Part shown: one piece after another, positions 33,376 to 41,648 of the stretch | Layout of the letters: every line of letters begins with the position of its first letter | How positions within the stretch are numbered: the first letter of the stretch is position 1 | Assembly (NCBI RefSeq): GCF_002160325.1 | Contig: NZ_NFKJ01000004.1 | Span: 1-64,000, forward strand | Source: Lachnoclostridium sp. An181 | Lineage (GTDB): Bacteria; Bacillota; Clostridia; Lachnospirales; Lachnospiraceae | Direction: 5' to 3' | Length of the DNA: 64,000 bases | The notes under the pieces: generated by a model | Told to the model about the DNA's origin: nothing | The model's database searches: none | Seen by the model: the letters and a program-made list of their open reading frames with translations, nothing else | Made by a program: the position numbers and the translations under genes

Positions 33376-34341
33376 TTGAGGAGTAAAAATATTGTGATCT
33401 GTGACAGTGAGGCAGTGTATGCAAATCGTCTGGCACAGTGGCTCTTGGAGAAAAAGGAGATGAATTTTCAGATTCACATCATGCACGATTCGCATCTGGC
33501 GGAGAAATTTTCAAAGGAGCAGGGGATCCATATCCTGATCGTGGATGATGGCATCGAAAAAGAGATAAGAGAAAGACTCGCTCCAGACCATATGATTTTT
33601 CTATACCGTTACTCTGCCAGTGAAGAAAAGGGAAAAAATGTCCGTCAAATCTTTAAATATCAGTCAGCGGACAGTATTTTCAAGGAGATACTTGATATCT
33701 GTATGCAGGATGAAGATCCATCTTGTTTTCGGCCTGTAAAAAAGGGAAACCGGCAGATAGTGGCAGTGTATTCTCCCATAAACCGTATCGGGAAGACAAC
33801 CTTTGCATGGGAGATGGCCAGGGTGTGTGCCAAAAGGGGAAAAACACTTTATTTCTCCACGGATGCCTACACGGTTCTGGAAGTGCAGCCGGAAGAGGAG
33901 GGGTTTTCCGTTTCGGATCTCCTTTATTTTGCAGGTCAGGAGTCGTGCAGGATTGGCATTAAGGTCAGCGCAGCAGCCCCCAACGACGGAAGGATGCAGT
34001 ATCTGAACCCTCCTGTATCCAGGGAGGATGTCTGTCAGGCAGGGGGAAAGGAGTGGTATCAGATTGCCCTGCGAATACTCGATGAAGGGGCTTATGAATA
34101 TGTGATTGTGGAGCCTGAGGGGATATGTCAGGAGCTTTTCTGGTTTCTGGATAAGTGCGGGAAAGTTTTTGCCCCTTTTACAGCTGACAGTGACCTAAAA
34201 ATAAAGCGGTTTTTGAGAGATCTGCAGCGCACAGGATATGCAAATCTTGGAGAGCGGATCTGCTGGATAGATATGGGAAAGGATTGGAGGAGAGAAATTC
34301 TGGAAACATTTGAGCGAGGAGGAGAAGATGGAGAGACATGA
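33376..34341 (+). CDS. TadZ/CpaE-like MinD-family ATPase
   Basis: TadZ proteins place the Tad pilus machine at the pole. The 321-residue product has an N-terminal receiver-like domain (KNIVICDSEAVYANRLAQWL; LIVDDG) and a ParA/MinD-like ATPase domain from about residue 127 (IVAVYSPINRIGKTTFAWEM). K140 of the P-loop is present, but the signature lysine of the deviant Walker A (KGGxGKT) is Ile135, so ATP-driven dimerisation may differ. TTG 33376 has AGAGGTG 8 nt upstream. It heads an operon in which each next gene overlaps or nearly touches the last. Confidence 0.85.
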   Translation: MRSKNIVICDSEAVYANRLAQWLLEKKEMNFQIHIMHDSHLAEKFSKEQGIHILIVDDGIEKEIRERLAPDHMIFLYRYSASEEKGKNVRQIFKYQSADSIFKEILDICMQDEDPSCFRPVKKGNRQIVAVYSPINRIGKTTFAWEMARVCAKRGKTLYFSTDAYTVLEVQPEEEGFSVSDLLYFAGQESCRIGIKVSAAAPNDGRMQYLNPPVSREDVCQAGGKEWYQIALRILDEGAYEYVIVEPEGICQELFWFLDKCGKVFAPFTADSDLKIKRFLRDLQRTGYANLGERICWIDMGKDWRREILETFERGGEDGET

Positions 34342-35539
34342 AGAAAAACTGGAACGGCTGCAAGAGCAGGTGTTGGAGGAAATGGATTTGACAAGGGAGG
34401 TGGATGACGAGGAATTGGTGGATTTGATCTACCATGTTGTGGAAAAAGAAACAGAAGAGGAATTTCTTCCTCTGAGGGAAAAAAGTATGTTGGGAAGGGA
34501 GCTGTTCAATTCCTTTCGAAAGCTCAATGTCCTCCAGGAACTATTGGAAGATGACGCTGTCACGGAGATTATGATCAATGGGACACAGAATATCTTCATT
34601 GAGAGAGGAGGGCGGATTTCCCAGTCCGGCAGGAGATTTATTTCCAAGGGAAAACTGGAGGACATTATCCAGCAGATCGTGGCAGGCGTAAACCGGATTG
34701 TAAATGAGAGCACACCCATCGTGGATGCCAGGTTGCCGGACGGCTCCAGGGTACATGTGGTGCTTTCACCGGTGGCCCTCAACGGTCCCATAGTCACGAT
34801 CCGAAAATTTCCGAAACAGAGAATCACGATGGAGCAATTGTGTGAGTGGGATTCTGTAAGCAAGGAGGCGGCGGAATTCTTGAAAGTGCTCATGCAGTCA
34901 AAGATGCATATTCTTATCAGCGGCTCCACGGGCAGCGGAAAAACAACATTTCTAAATGCGCTGTCTGATTTTATCCCAAAAGACGAGAGAATGATCGTAA
35001 TTGAAGATAACGCAGAACTGCAGATTGAGGGGCTTCCCAACCTTGTACGGCTGGAGACCAGAAATGCCAACACAGAAGGTGAAGGGGAGATCAGCATCCG
35101 GCAGCTTATCAAAGCTGCTCTTAGAATGCGTCCGTCCAGGATCATTGTGGGGGAAGTGCGTTCTGTGGAGGCTGTGGACATGCTGCAAGCTCTGAACACC
35201 GGGCACCCCGGAGCATCGACCATTCATGCCAACAGTGCAAAAGATGCACTTGGCAGGTTGGAGACAATGGTGTTGATGGGAATGAATATACCGCTTGAAG
35301 CAGTACAAAGGCAAATAGCGTCCGGGCTGGATATTCTGATTCATCTTGGAAGGCTTAGGGATAAGACAAGGAGGGTGCTGGAAATCGTAGAAATCTTGGA
35401 TTATGAAAAAGGAGAGGTCAGGCTGAATCCTTTATTCCGATTTGAAGAAACGGGGGTCGATCATGGGAAAATACAGGGGGTGCTCAAAAAAGTGGGTGAG
35501 CTCAAGAAAAGGGACAAGTTTGTGGAGGCAGGATATTAA
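34328..35539 (+). CDS. cpaF: Tad pilus assembly ATPase CpaF/TadA
   Basis: This is the secretion ATPase that drives Tad (type IVc) pilus assembly. The 403-residue product has the N-terminal domain (DDAVTEIMINGTQNIFIERG) and the RecA-like core: Walker A G199-STGSGK205-TT, ERMIVIEDNAELQI, the Asp/His boxes (RMRPSRIIVGEVRSVEAVDM, GHPGASTIHANS) and AVQRQIASGLDILIHLGR. I chose ATG 34328, with GGAGGAGAAG ahead, overlapping the tadZ end by 14 bp; a TTG 18 nt upstream is possible. Confidence 0.96.
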   Translation: MERHEEKLERLQEQVLEEMDLTREVDDEELVDLIYHVVEKETEEEFLPLREKSMLGRELFNSFRKLNVLQELLEDDAVTEIMINGTQNIFIERGGRISQSGRRFISKGKLEDIIQQIVAGVNRIVNESTPIVDARLPDGSRVHVVLSPVALNGPIVTIRKFPKQRITMEQLCEWDSVSKEAAEFLKVLMQSKMHILISGSTGSGKTTFLNALSDFIPKDERMIVIEDNAELQIEGLPNLVRLETRNANTEGEGEISIRQLIKAALRMRPSRIIVGEVRSVEAVDMLQALNTGHPGASTIHANSAKDALGRLETMVLMGMNIPLEAVQRQIASGLDILIHLGRLRDKTRRVLEIVEILDYEKGEVRLNPLFRFEETGVDHGKIQGVLKKVGELKKRDKFVEAGY

Positions 35540-36254
35540 AAAGAAAGAGTACCTGTGTGCCGCAGCAGGAGCAGGTTTCCTCTGTGCCGCAGCAGGATAT
35601 CTTTTTTATCACACTCTGGCAGCATGTGTGATTCTTGTACTTGTCGGAATGTTTCCCTGTCTTTATATGTGGGAGCAGGGGAAGATCAAAAAGAAACAGG
35701 AGGAATTCCAGATACAGTTTCAGGAAGGACTCCGCTATTTATCCGCAGCGCTCAGGGCCGGATATTCAGTTGAGAATGCGATGAAGGAAATGTACAAAGA
35801 AGAAATGAAAATATTTACCAAGGGAGGTGTTTTCATAAAGGAACTGGACTATATGCAAAAACAGCTGAAACTGCGCATTCCTGTGGAACAGGTATGGCAG
35901 GAATGTGGTGACAGGACAAGGATGGAGGATATGCAAAATTTTGCTCAGATTTTTTCTGTTGCCAAAAGAAGCGGCGGAAACTTAATAGAGATCATACAAA
36001 ACACCATCGGGCAGATTCATGTCAAACAGAATGTGCAAAGGGAGATTGAGGTGATGGCTGCGGCAAAAAGAATGGAATTTCGCATCATGTCTGTGATTCC
36101 GGCAGCGATCATTGGCTATATGTGCATTTGCTTTCCGGATTTTATGCAGATATTGTATGAAAATCTCGCAGGCAGAATTGTAATGACTGTTTGTCTTTTC
36201 CTCTATGCGGGGGCATATTTCTGGGGGAGGAGAATACTGAGTGTGGAGTATTAA
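35463..36254 (+). CDS. tadB: Tad inner-membrane platform protein TadB
   Basis: TadB and TadC form the membrane platform of the pilus machine. The product (up to 263 residues) has two N-terminal membrane segments (about 35-75), the T2SF domain (FQEGLRYLSAALRAGYSVENA, FAQIFSVAKRSGGNLIEII) and two C-terminal segments (IMSVIPAAIIGYMCICF; IVMTVCLFLYAGAYFW). ATG 35463 overlaps cpaF by 77 bp, which is long; GTG 35496 or TTG near 35519 are other starts. The T2SF identity is firm, the start is not. Confidence 0.88.
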   Translation: MGKYRGCSKKWVSSRKGTSLWRQDIKKKEYLCAAAGAGFLCAAAGYLFYHTLAACVILVLVGMFPCLYMWEQGKIKKKQEEFQIQFQEGLRYLSAALRAGYSVENAMKEMYKEEMKIFTKGGVFIKELDYMQKQLKLRIPVEQVWQECGDRTRMEDMQNFAQIFSVAKRSGGNLIEIIQNTIGQIHVKQNVQREIEVMAAAKRMEFRIMSVIPAAIIGYMCICFPDFMQILYENLAGRIVMTVCLFLYAGAYFWGRRILSVEY

Positions 36255-37506
36255 GAGAGAAGTGTGGATAATACAAGGCAAAAAAATAAAATATGGGGAA
36301 AAAATCAAAAGACTTCAGATCATTTTTGGTGCAATCGTACTGGCATTGACTGGAATGGTTGCGTTTACTGACAATCAGGCAGCAAAAATCTTCCGGGGAA
36401 ATTACCTGAAAAGAGGAGAGGAAAATGTAAAGGAGGAGACATTGACTGTAAAGGATGAGGACAACAATATCTATCCGTTTACATATGAAGTGAACGCTCA
36501 AAAATATACTCCGGAAGAAGCAAGGGAACAGCTGGAACGTGCAATAGATGAGTTGGAGGAGCAGATGGCCGGGGAGAATTCTTCTCTGGACCATGTGACA
36601 ATGGATTTAAATCTGCCAATGCGGATAGAAAAAAGACAGATTGACATTACCTGGAAGTCTGATACACCGGCGGTTTTAGGAAGTGACGGGAAAATAAAAA
36701 AAGAAGTCATGGAACCAATCCTTGTAAAGTTGGAGGCTCAACTTTGGTGTCAGGAAGAACAGGCGTCTTTTCAGACACAGGTGCGTGTTTGTCCGGCCGC
36801 ATATTCTGGTGAAGAGCTCTTTCAAAAAGAGCTTGCCAGAGAGGTGGAGAAGGCGGATGAGAGGACAGATGAGGAGGAGTACTTGATTCTTCCAAATGAG
36901 GTGAACGGAAGGAAAATTACCTGGCAGCGTTCCAGGCAAAACAGATGGTATGTGGTGCTCTTGTTCGGCGGGGGCTTTGTGGCAGTCCTGCCTTATTATT
37001 TTCAAAAGAAGGAGGCCGAAAAAAGGCAGAAAAGAAAACAACAGATGCAGGGTGACTATCCTCTGATAGTCAGCAAGATGGCTGTACTCGTAGGTGCAGG
37101 TATGACGGTGAAGGGAGCCTGGCAGAAAATTGTTGAAGACTATGAAAAAAGTGGACTGGGAAAGGAGGGCCACTATGCCTACGCGGAAATGGAATACAGT
37201 TTACGGGAGATGAAAAGTGGAATTCCTGAGGTGGAAAGCTACGGAAATTTTGGAGAGCGGTGCCAGGCAGCGGAATACAGAAAACTTGGGAGTCTTTTGG
37301 CAAGAAATGTTAGGAAAGGGACAAAAGGACTTGGCGATATGCTGAGGACAGAGGCTGCGATTGCGCTGGAACAACGCAGGCAGAGGGCGGAAAAGGAAGG
37401 AGAAAAAACAGGAACAAGACTTTTGGCACCCATGTTTGTGATGCTTTGTATTGTACTTGTCATTGTGATAGTGCCTGCTTTTTTGTCCGTATATTCAACG
37501 ATGTAG
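36241..37506 (+). CDS. tadC: TadC-like T2SF protein with large extracytoplasmic insert
   Basis: The 421-residue product begins with one membrane segment (RLQIIFGAIVLALTGMVAFT), then about 170 residues predicted outside the cytoplasm (acidic, with ITWKSDTPAVLGSDGKI resembling an Ig-like atrophied-repeat fold), a second segment (WYVVLLFGGGFVAVLPYYF), a T2SF domain (DYPLIVSKMAVLVGAGMTVKG; LGSLLARNVRKGTKGLGDML) and a C-terminal segment. Usual TadC proteins are near 300 residues and lack the insert. GTG 36241 follows GGGGGAGGAG and overlaps tadB by 14 bp. Confidence 0.85.
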   Translation: MWSIKREVWIIQGKKIKYGEKIKRLQIIFGAIVLALTGMVAFTDNQAAKIFRGNYLKRGEENVKEETLTVKDEDNNIYPFTYEVNAQKYTPEEAREQLERAIDELEEQMAGENSSLDHVTMDLNLPMRIEKRQIDITWKSDTPAVLGSDGKIKKEVMEPILVKLEAQLWCQEEQASFQTQVRVCPAAYSGEELFQKELAREVEKADERTDEEEYLILPNEVNGRKITWQRSRQNRWYVVLLFGGGFVAVLPYYFQKKEAEKRQKRKQQMQGDYPLIVSKMAVLVGAGMTVKGAWQKIVEDYEKSGLGKEGHYAYAEMEYSLREMKSGIPEVESYGNFGERCQAAEYRKLGSLLARNVRKGTKGLGDMLRTEAAIALEQRRQRAEKEGEKTGTRLLAPMFVMLCIVLVIVIVPAFLSVYSTM

Positions 37507-37521
37507 AAAGGAAGAGGACGT

Positions 37522-37701
37522 ATGATGAGACTGTGGATTCGTATCAAGCACATGATGAAGGAGGAAGATGGGATCGGAGTTGTAGAGGTAATCCTGATAC
37601 TGGTGGTACTTATTGGATTGGTCATTATTTTTAAGGAACAGCTGACCAATCTTGTGGAGACAATTTTTGAAAAGATTACAAGTGAAAGTGCAGGAATATA
37701 G
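37522..37701 (+). CDS. flp: Flp-type (class IVb) pilin
   Basis: The 59-residue product is the likely major Tad pilin. It has a short charged leader (MMRLWIRIKHMMKEEDG), a prepilin cleavage site G17/I18-GVVE22 with the conserved glutamate at mature position 5, and a hydrophobic helix (VEVILILVVLIGLVIIF) followed by a short tail. Size and plan match Flp1 pilins. AAAGGAAGAGG precedes ATG 37522. It lies between tadC and the DUF5702-type gene, whose ATG follows the stop with no gap. The prepilin peptidase is encoded 2.2 kb downstream. Confidence 0.88.
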   Translation: MMRLWIRIKHMMKEEDGIGVVEVILILVVLIGLVIIFKEQLTNLVETIFEKITSESAGI

Positions 37702-39066
37702 ATGAGAGTAAAAGGCAGTGTGACTGTATTTTTAAGTCTTCTCATCTCACTGTTTTTGGTTTTGGTTCAGTGCCTTACATTTGGGCTTACCATCCAAAAC
37801 GGAAAAAACTACAGAAAGGCGGATACATTAAGGGCAGTTGAGTGTGTATTTGCAGAGTACCAAAAAAATCTGTGGGATAACTATGGAATTTTGGCAATTG
37901 ACGGAAATTATGAAAAACAGGGACAATATACGGTGGAAACCTTGAAAAAGAATGTAAGGGAAAGAATTGGATTTTACGATGGGGGTATGCTCTCCCATCA
38001 GGTTTCGGATATCCGGCTTTTAAGCGATGAAAGTGGGGCACCGCTGCGCAGTCAAATACTGAGGAGTATGGAGAAAAAATACGGAGTGGGTGTACTGGAG
38101 GAGACAAAAGAAAAAGAAAATGCTCTGGAGCAGTCAGAAAAAGACAAAGCAAATGCTGCAGATGATTTGGACAGAATAAAAGAACAGTTTGAAACTGTTC
38201 AGGGAAAAGAGCCGGAGGAAGGGGAGAATCCATTGAAAAAACTGGCCTCTATCTTTTCAGGAAGTCTTTTGGGTCTTGTGTTTCCAAAGGATCAATCACT
38301 GTCTGCAAATACAGTGGATTTAAGAGACTTGCCTTCCGCAAGGAACCGGTTAAGTGGAAATGGATTGTTCGCAGAGGTGGAAATGTCATCTGAACTTTTA
38401 GAAAAAGCATACATAGGAGCATATATCAGAGACCATTTCCATAGTGTTACTTCCAAGGACAAGGGAACAGGAGGAATCGAGTATGAGGTGGAGTACCTTC
38501 TTGCAGGGAAGGAATCGGATGAAAAAAATCTGGAGAGTACAGTAGGGGAGCTGGTTCTTTTGCGTTTTTTTCCAAATTATATTTATATACAGCAGGATGA
38601 GGCAAAAAAGGCGGAAGCAAAGGCTGCGGCAACAGCACTTTGTATCCTGTTGCTCATACCTGAGATGACGGATGCGCTCAGTCAGGTTTTGCTGGCGGTG
38701 TGGTCCTATGCGGAGGCTGTCCTGGATATCAAAACTTTGCTGGCAGGAGGCAGGGTGCCTTTTGAAAAATCCCAGGCCACATGGAAATTAAGCTTGTCGG
38801 GGATTTGGAATATAGGGGATTCGCAGGTTGGTGACCAGGGAGAAGGATGGGTATATGAGGACTATCTGCAGCTTCTATTTCTCAAGGAAAAATCCGGGGT
38901 ATTAAATATGAGGATGCTCGATTTGATTGAGTTAAATTTAAAGGAGAGGATGGGATGTACATTTTTTCGGGCCGATGCATGTATCTGTGCAATGAAAGTA
39001 AAAAGTACAGGGATACTTCCAGGGGATATCACCTATCGTTTTGAAACCCAATATGCATATGAATAG
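37702..39066 (+). CDS. DUF5702-like Tad-associated protein
   Basis: The 454-residue product starts with a pilin-like helix (KGSVTVFLSLLISLFLVLVQ), typical of DUF5702 proteins in clostridial Tad loci, then a long mostly hydrophilic part that is presumably extracellular, with a charged coiled region (about 135-165) and an alanine-rich hydrophobic segment (about 300-345). Glycine before SVTVF could be a cleavage point, though mature position 5 is Phe rather than Glu. It probably is a minor pilin or tip/adhesion factor; this is inference from context. Its start codon abuts the pilin stop codon. Confidence 0.8.
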   Translation: MRVKGSVTVFLSLLISLFLVLVQCLTFGLTIQNGKNYRKADTLRAVECVFAEYQKNLWDNYGILAIDGNYEKQGQYTVETLKKNVRERIGFYDGGMLSHQVSDIRLLSDESGAPLRSQILRSMEKKYGVGVLEETKEKENALEQSEKDKANAADDLDRIKEQFETVQGKEPEEGENPLKKLASIFSGSLLGLVFPKDQSLSANTVDLRDLPSARNRLSGNGLFAEVEMSSELLEKAYIGAYIRDHFHSVTSKDKGTGGIEYEVEYLLAGKESDEKNLESTVGELVLLRFFPNYIYIQQDEAKKAEAKAAATALCILLLIPEMTDALSQVLLAVWSYAEAVLDIKTLLAGGRVPFEKSQATWKLSLSGIWNIGDSQVGDQGEGWVYEDYLQLLFLKEKSGVLNMRMLDLIELNLKERMGCTFFRADACICAMKVKSTGILPGDITYRFETQYAYE

Positions 39067-39068
39067 AG

Positions 39069-39208
39069 GAAAGGGGCCTGACGATGTCCTCTCCTGACTC
39101 CCCATACATAGACAAATAAAAAATCAGGAAAGGAGAAGACTTATTTGGCACATCGGATAAAAATTTTCAAACCACTTCATAAGGAGAGGGCATCGTCAGG
39201 CCCCTTTC
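39069..39208. repeat. 26-bp inverted repeat flanking the start of the TadE-like gene
   Basis: The left arm at 39069-39094 (just after the previous stop) and the right arm at 39183-39208 (inside the next coding region) are reverse complements over 26 bp with one mismatch, at 39087/39190, which would still be a G-U pair in RNA. The 88-bp spacer holds the ribosome binding site (39130-39139) and TTG start (39145) of the TadE-like gene. Confidence 0.9.
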
Positions 39209-39954
39209 GGTTTCAAGGCAGCATGACACTAGAAACGGCACTTGCTTTTCCGATTTTTTTGGCAGCTATCTGTGCATTTGTCTGTCTTTTGGAGATAGCG
39301 GATATAAGGATGAATATTTATATGGGACTATGGACAGCAGCAAGAGAAACAGCACAGGAGGTTATCATGTCGCCGGTGTTGTCTGACAAAAAAATTGAAC
39401 AGACAATGGTGCGAACGATCGGAGAAGGCAGGTTGAATAGAAGTATGATAGAGGGTGGTCAAGAAGGACTTGACTGCGGCGGATCGAGAATCTCTCATTA
39501 TGACGGAATAATACATTTAAAGGTGAGCTATCGGATGAACACGCCTCTCCCCGGATGGCTTTCCTCAAAAATTTTATGTGAAGACTCCCTGGATATAAAG
39601 GGGTGGACCGGATACAGGGGAGGAGTTGAAAACGCACAGGGGGAGGAGACTCTGGTGTACATTACAGAGACAGGAAGTGTATATCACACAGATTATTCCT
39701 GTACATATTTGAACCTGTCTGTCCAGCCAGTGGCAGCAGAGGAGGTTGAAGGTATTAGAAATGAATCCGGTGGAAAATATTATCCATGCTCTTCCTGTAC
39801 CAAAAAATATATCGAAAAAGGGGTCGTCTATGTCACAAGCACGGGAAATCGCTATCATTTGTCGTTGCAGTGCAGTAAATTGAAAAGAAAAATCTATACA
39901 GTGCCGCTTAGAGAAGTGGCAGGGAAAGGAGTATGTTCAAAATGTACGAAATAG
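39145..39954 (+). CDS. TadE-like minor pilin with two C-terminal cysteine-rich repeats
   Basis: The 269-residue product has a basic leader ending FRFQG, a cleavage-like site G/SMTLE with Glu at mature position 5, and a pilin helix (ALAFPIFLAAICAFVCLLEI), as in TadE. The C-terminal 110 residues hold two copies of a module of form VYxTxTGxxYH-x(4,5)-C-x(n)-CxxC: YITETGSVYHTDYSC ... CSSC and YVTSTGNRYHLSLQC ... CSKC. Such His/Cys modules are found at the ends of some nucleases and are thought to bind zinc. TTG 39145 follows AAAGGAGAAG. The gene start lies within the spacer of a 26-bp inverted repeat. Confidence 0.85.
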   Translation: MAHRIKIFKPLHKERASSGPFRFQGSMTLETALAFPIFLAAICAFVCLLEIADIRMNIYMGLWTAARETAQEVIMSPVLSDKKIEQTMVRTIGEGRLNRSMIEGGQEGLDCGGSRISHYDGIIHLKVSYRMNTPLPGWLSSKILCEDSLDIKGWTGYRGGVENAQGEETLVYITETGSVYHTDYSCTYLNLSVQPVAAEEVEGIRNESGGKYYPCSSCTKKYIEKGVVYVTSTGNRYHLSLQCSKLKRKIYTVPLREVAGKGVCSKCTK

Positions 39955-40388
39955 TGAGAATGGGAATTACGCTGGCACTGCTGGCTTTGCTGGGAGTTAT
40001 GGCATTCAAGGACTGGAAGACAAAGGAAGTGCCTGTGATATACTTAATAGTTTCGGGGGCAGTGGCGGCATTGGAGATGGTGTATTTACTTGCTGCCGGT
40101 CAGATGTTGCAGTTCCGTCTGGGAATTTCAGGGCTGCTCTTAGGCGTTGGCTGTACCTTTATAAGCTATAGGACAAAGGAAAAAATAGGATATGCGGACA
40201 GCGTTGCCATTGGTATTGTTGGGACACATCTTGGAATTTGGAGAATGATCGGTGTTTTGTTGTTATCCTTTTTCTGTGTATTTGTAAGAGTGGTTTTAAA
40301 AGAAGGTCTTCACAAAGATTCTCTTAAAAAGAGCATGCCGTTTCTTCCTTTTTTGTTTCTTGGTTACCTGGGGGCCGGAGTGATATGA
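39942..40388 (+). CDS. tadV: Prepilin peptidase (A24, TadV/CpaA)
   Basis: The 148-residue membrane protein is an aspartyl protease that cleaves the leader of the Tad pilins. Its two aspartates lie in MAFKDWKTKEVP and in KIGYADSVAIG (the GxxD motif, here GYAD), separated by hydrophobic segments, as in TadV. I prefer ATG 39942; ATG 39933 lies only one base after the AAAGGAG site. It overlaps the end of the TadE-like gene, and its own stop overlaps the next start (ATGA). Confidence 0.9.
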   Translation: MYEIVRMGITLALLALLGVMAFKDWKTKEVPVIYLIVSGAVAALEMVYLLAAGQMLQFRLGISGLLLGVGCTFISYRTKEKIGYADSVAIGIVGTHLGIWRMIGVLLLSFFCVFVRVVLKEGLHKDSLKKSMPFLPFLFLGYLGAGVI

Positions 40389-40792
40389 AAAAGAAAAAAA
40401 AGTTAAAGGGAGTTATGGTGGTTGAAATGGCATGTCTTAGCGCTTTTTTCGTATTGATGATAGCAACAGCAGTCATGCTCTTCTTCTATTATTATGACAA
40501 GAATATACTGCAAGGAGCTGCATTTGAGGCTGCTGTGTTTGGAGCTGAGCGATATGACAAGGGAAATACAGAAATGCTTGAGACATATTTTAAGGATCGG
40601 ATAGAGAAGAAAACAATCTTTTTTTCCAATGCTCAAGTGAAGATTGTCTGTGAGGATGATTTTTTGTCTGTGCATGCAAGTATGAGTCATGGAAAGGTAA
40701 AAGTCAGCGCCAGAGCCGGGAGTGCCATAACCAGACCTGAGGATGTACTCAGAGAGAAAAAGAGATGGACAAAGCAGTTAGGAAAAGAGTGA
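40385..40792 (+). CDS. Second TadE-like pseudopilin
   Basis: The 135-residue product has a basic leader (MKKKKKLKG), a cleavage site G/VMVVE with Glu at mature position 5, and a hydrophobic helix (ACLSAFFVLMIATAVMLFFY), then a hydrophilic domain. This is the plan of TadE/TadG minor pilins. It overlaps tadV by 4 bp and the next gene follows after 4 bp, so it is part of the same operon. Its role as minor pilin is inferred. Confidence 0.82.
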   Translation: MKKKKKLKGVMVVEMACLSAFFVLMIATAVMLFFYYYDKNILQGAAFEAAVFGAERYDKGNTEMLETYFKDRIEKKTIFFSNAQVKIVCEDDFLSVHASMSHGKVKVSARAGSAITRPEDVLREKKRWTKQLGKE

Positions 40793-40796
40793 GAAG

Positions 40797-41543
40797 ATGG
40801 AGACAGGTTATACAAAAGATGTGAGCAAGGCTTATATTGTTGTGGAGACAAGAGGAATATATGAAAAAGAGTATCAGATGTGTATGATGGAGACAAATCA
40901 AATCCCCGGACTTCTCCCTGTATCCAGCAGAGGAGTGGATAATAATACACAATTTCTATATGAAATCAACGGAAAGGTTTCGATGAAGGCAGTGTATGAA
41001 AAGGCAAAAATGAAAGGGGAGGAGATGCAAAATTTTATTCGGAAATTCTGGGAGCTCCAGAAAGTGTGGAAGGATTATTTGTTGGACAGTGAAAACGTGC
41101 TTCTGGAGCCGGAATTTATTTTTATGGAAAAAGGGAATTTTTATTTCTGTTATTACCCCATGGAGAAACAGGAGATGAAACAGGAATTACTTCATCTTTT
41201 TGAATATTTTGTAGAAAAGGCAGATTTCACGGACAAGGAGAGTATGTATCTGGCGTCCAGGTTTCAGAGGGCTGCGCTGGAGTCGAACTTCCATTTTTCG
41301 GATCTTATACAGCTATTGGAGCAAGAGAAAGAAGAGACAGAAGAACAATTTATGGCTGAAAAGCAAAAAGAATGGAATCTTTACGAAACAAGAGTGGAGG
41401 AAGAAATTCCGGAACAGGAAGAGATTGCTGAGCAAGAAACAGAGATATACAGCGGAAAAAGAAAAAAAAGAACGCTGATGGAAAAGATAAAAAAATACAG
41501 AAATAAGAACTGGGGGGAGTGGGAAGAATTTTTTGAAGAATAA
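40797..41543 (+). CDS. DUF6382-like Tad-locus protein
   Basis: The 248-residue soluble protein begins with a DUF6382-like region (about 1-160: KAYIVVETRGIYEKEYQMCM, FLYEINGKVSMKAVYEKAKM, FYFCYYPM) and ends in a very acidic/basic charged tail. From memory, DUF6382 proteins of clostridial Tad loci usually continue into an FHA domain; none is seen here, so this one may be a short form. The start lies 4 bp after the previous stop. It closes the Tad operon. Function unknown. Confidence 0.75.
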   Translation: METGYTKDVSKAYIVVETRGIYEKEYQMCMMETNQIPGLLPVSSRGVDNNTQFLYEINGKVSMKAVYEKAKMKGEEMQNFIRKFWELQKVWKDYLLDSENVLLEPEFIFMEKGNFYFCYYPMEKQEMKQELLHLFEYFVEKADFTDKESMYLASRFQRAALESNFHFSDLIQLLEQEKEETEEQFMAEKQKEWNLYETRVEEEIPEQEEIAEQETEIYSGKRKKRTLMEKIKKYRNKNWGEWEEFFEE

Positions 41544-41583
41544 AAAAGACAGAAAATACATGTGGGAAAATTTGGATGTTGAA

Positions 41584-41612
41584 TTGAAACTTGAGACCGA
41601 ATCTACTATAAT
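41584..41612 (+). promoter_or_regulatory. Putative sigma-A promoter of the rhomboid gene
   Basis: TTGAAA (41584-41589), 17-bp spacer, TATAAT (41607-41612), 36 nt before ATG 41649. Confidence 0.7.
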
Positions 41613-41648
41613 GATTAAGAAATAAAAGTGGAAAGGGCGCCTGCTTAC

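Noticed and set aside
36142-36594. Minus-strand frames within the Tad operon
   Set aside because: They lie opposite densely packed tad genes with overlapping starts and show no motif.
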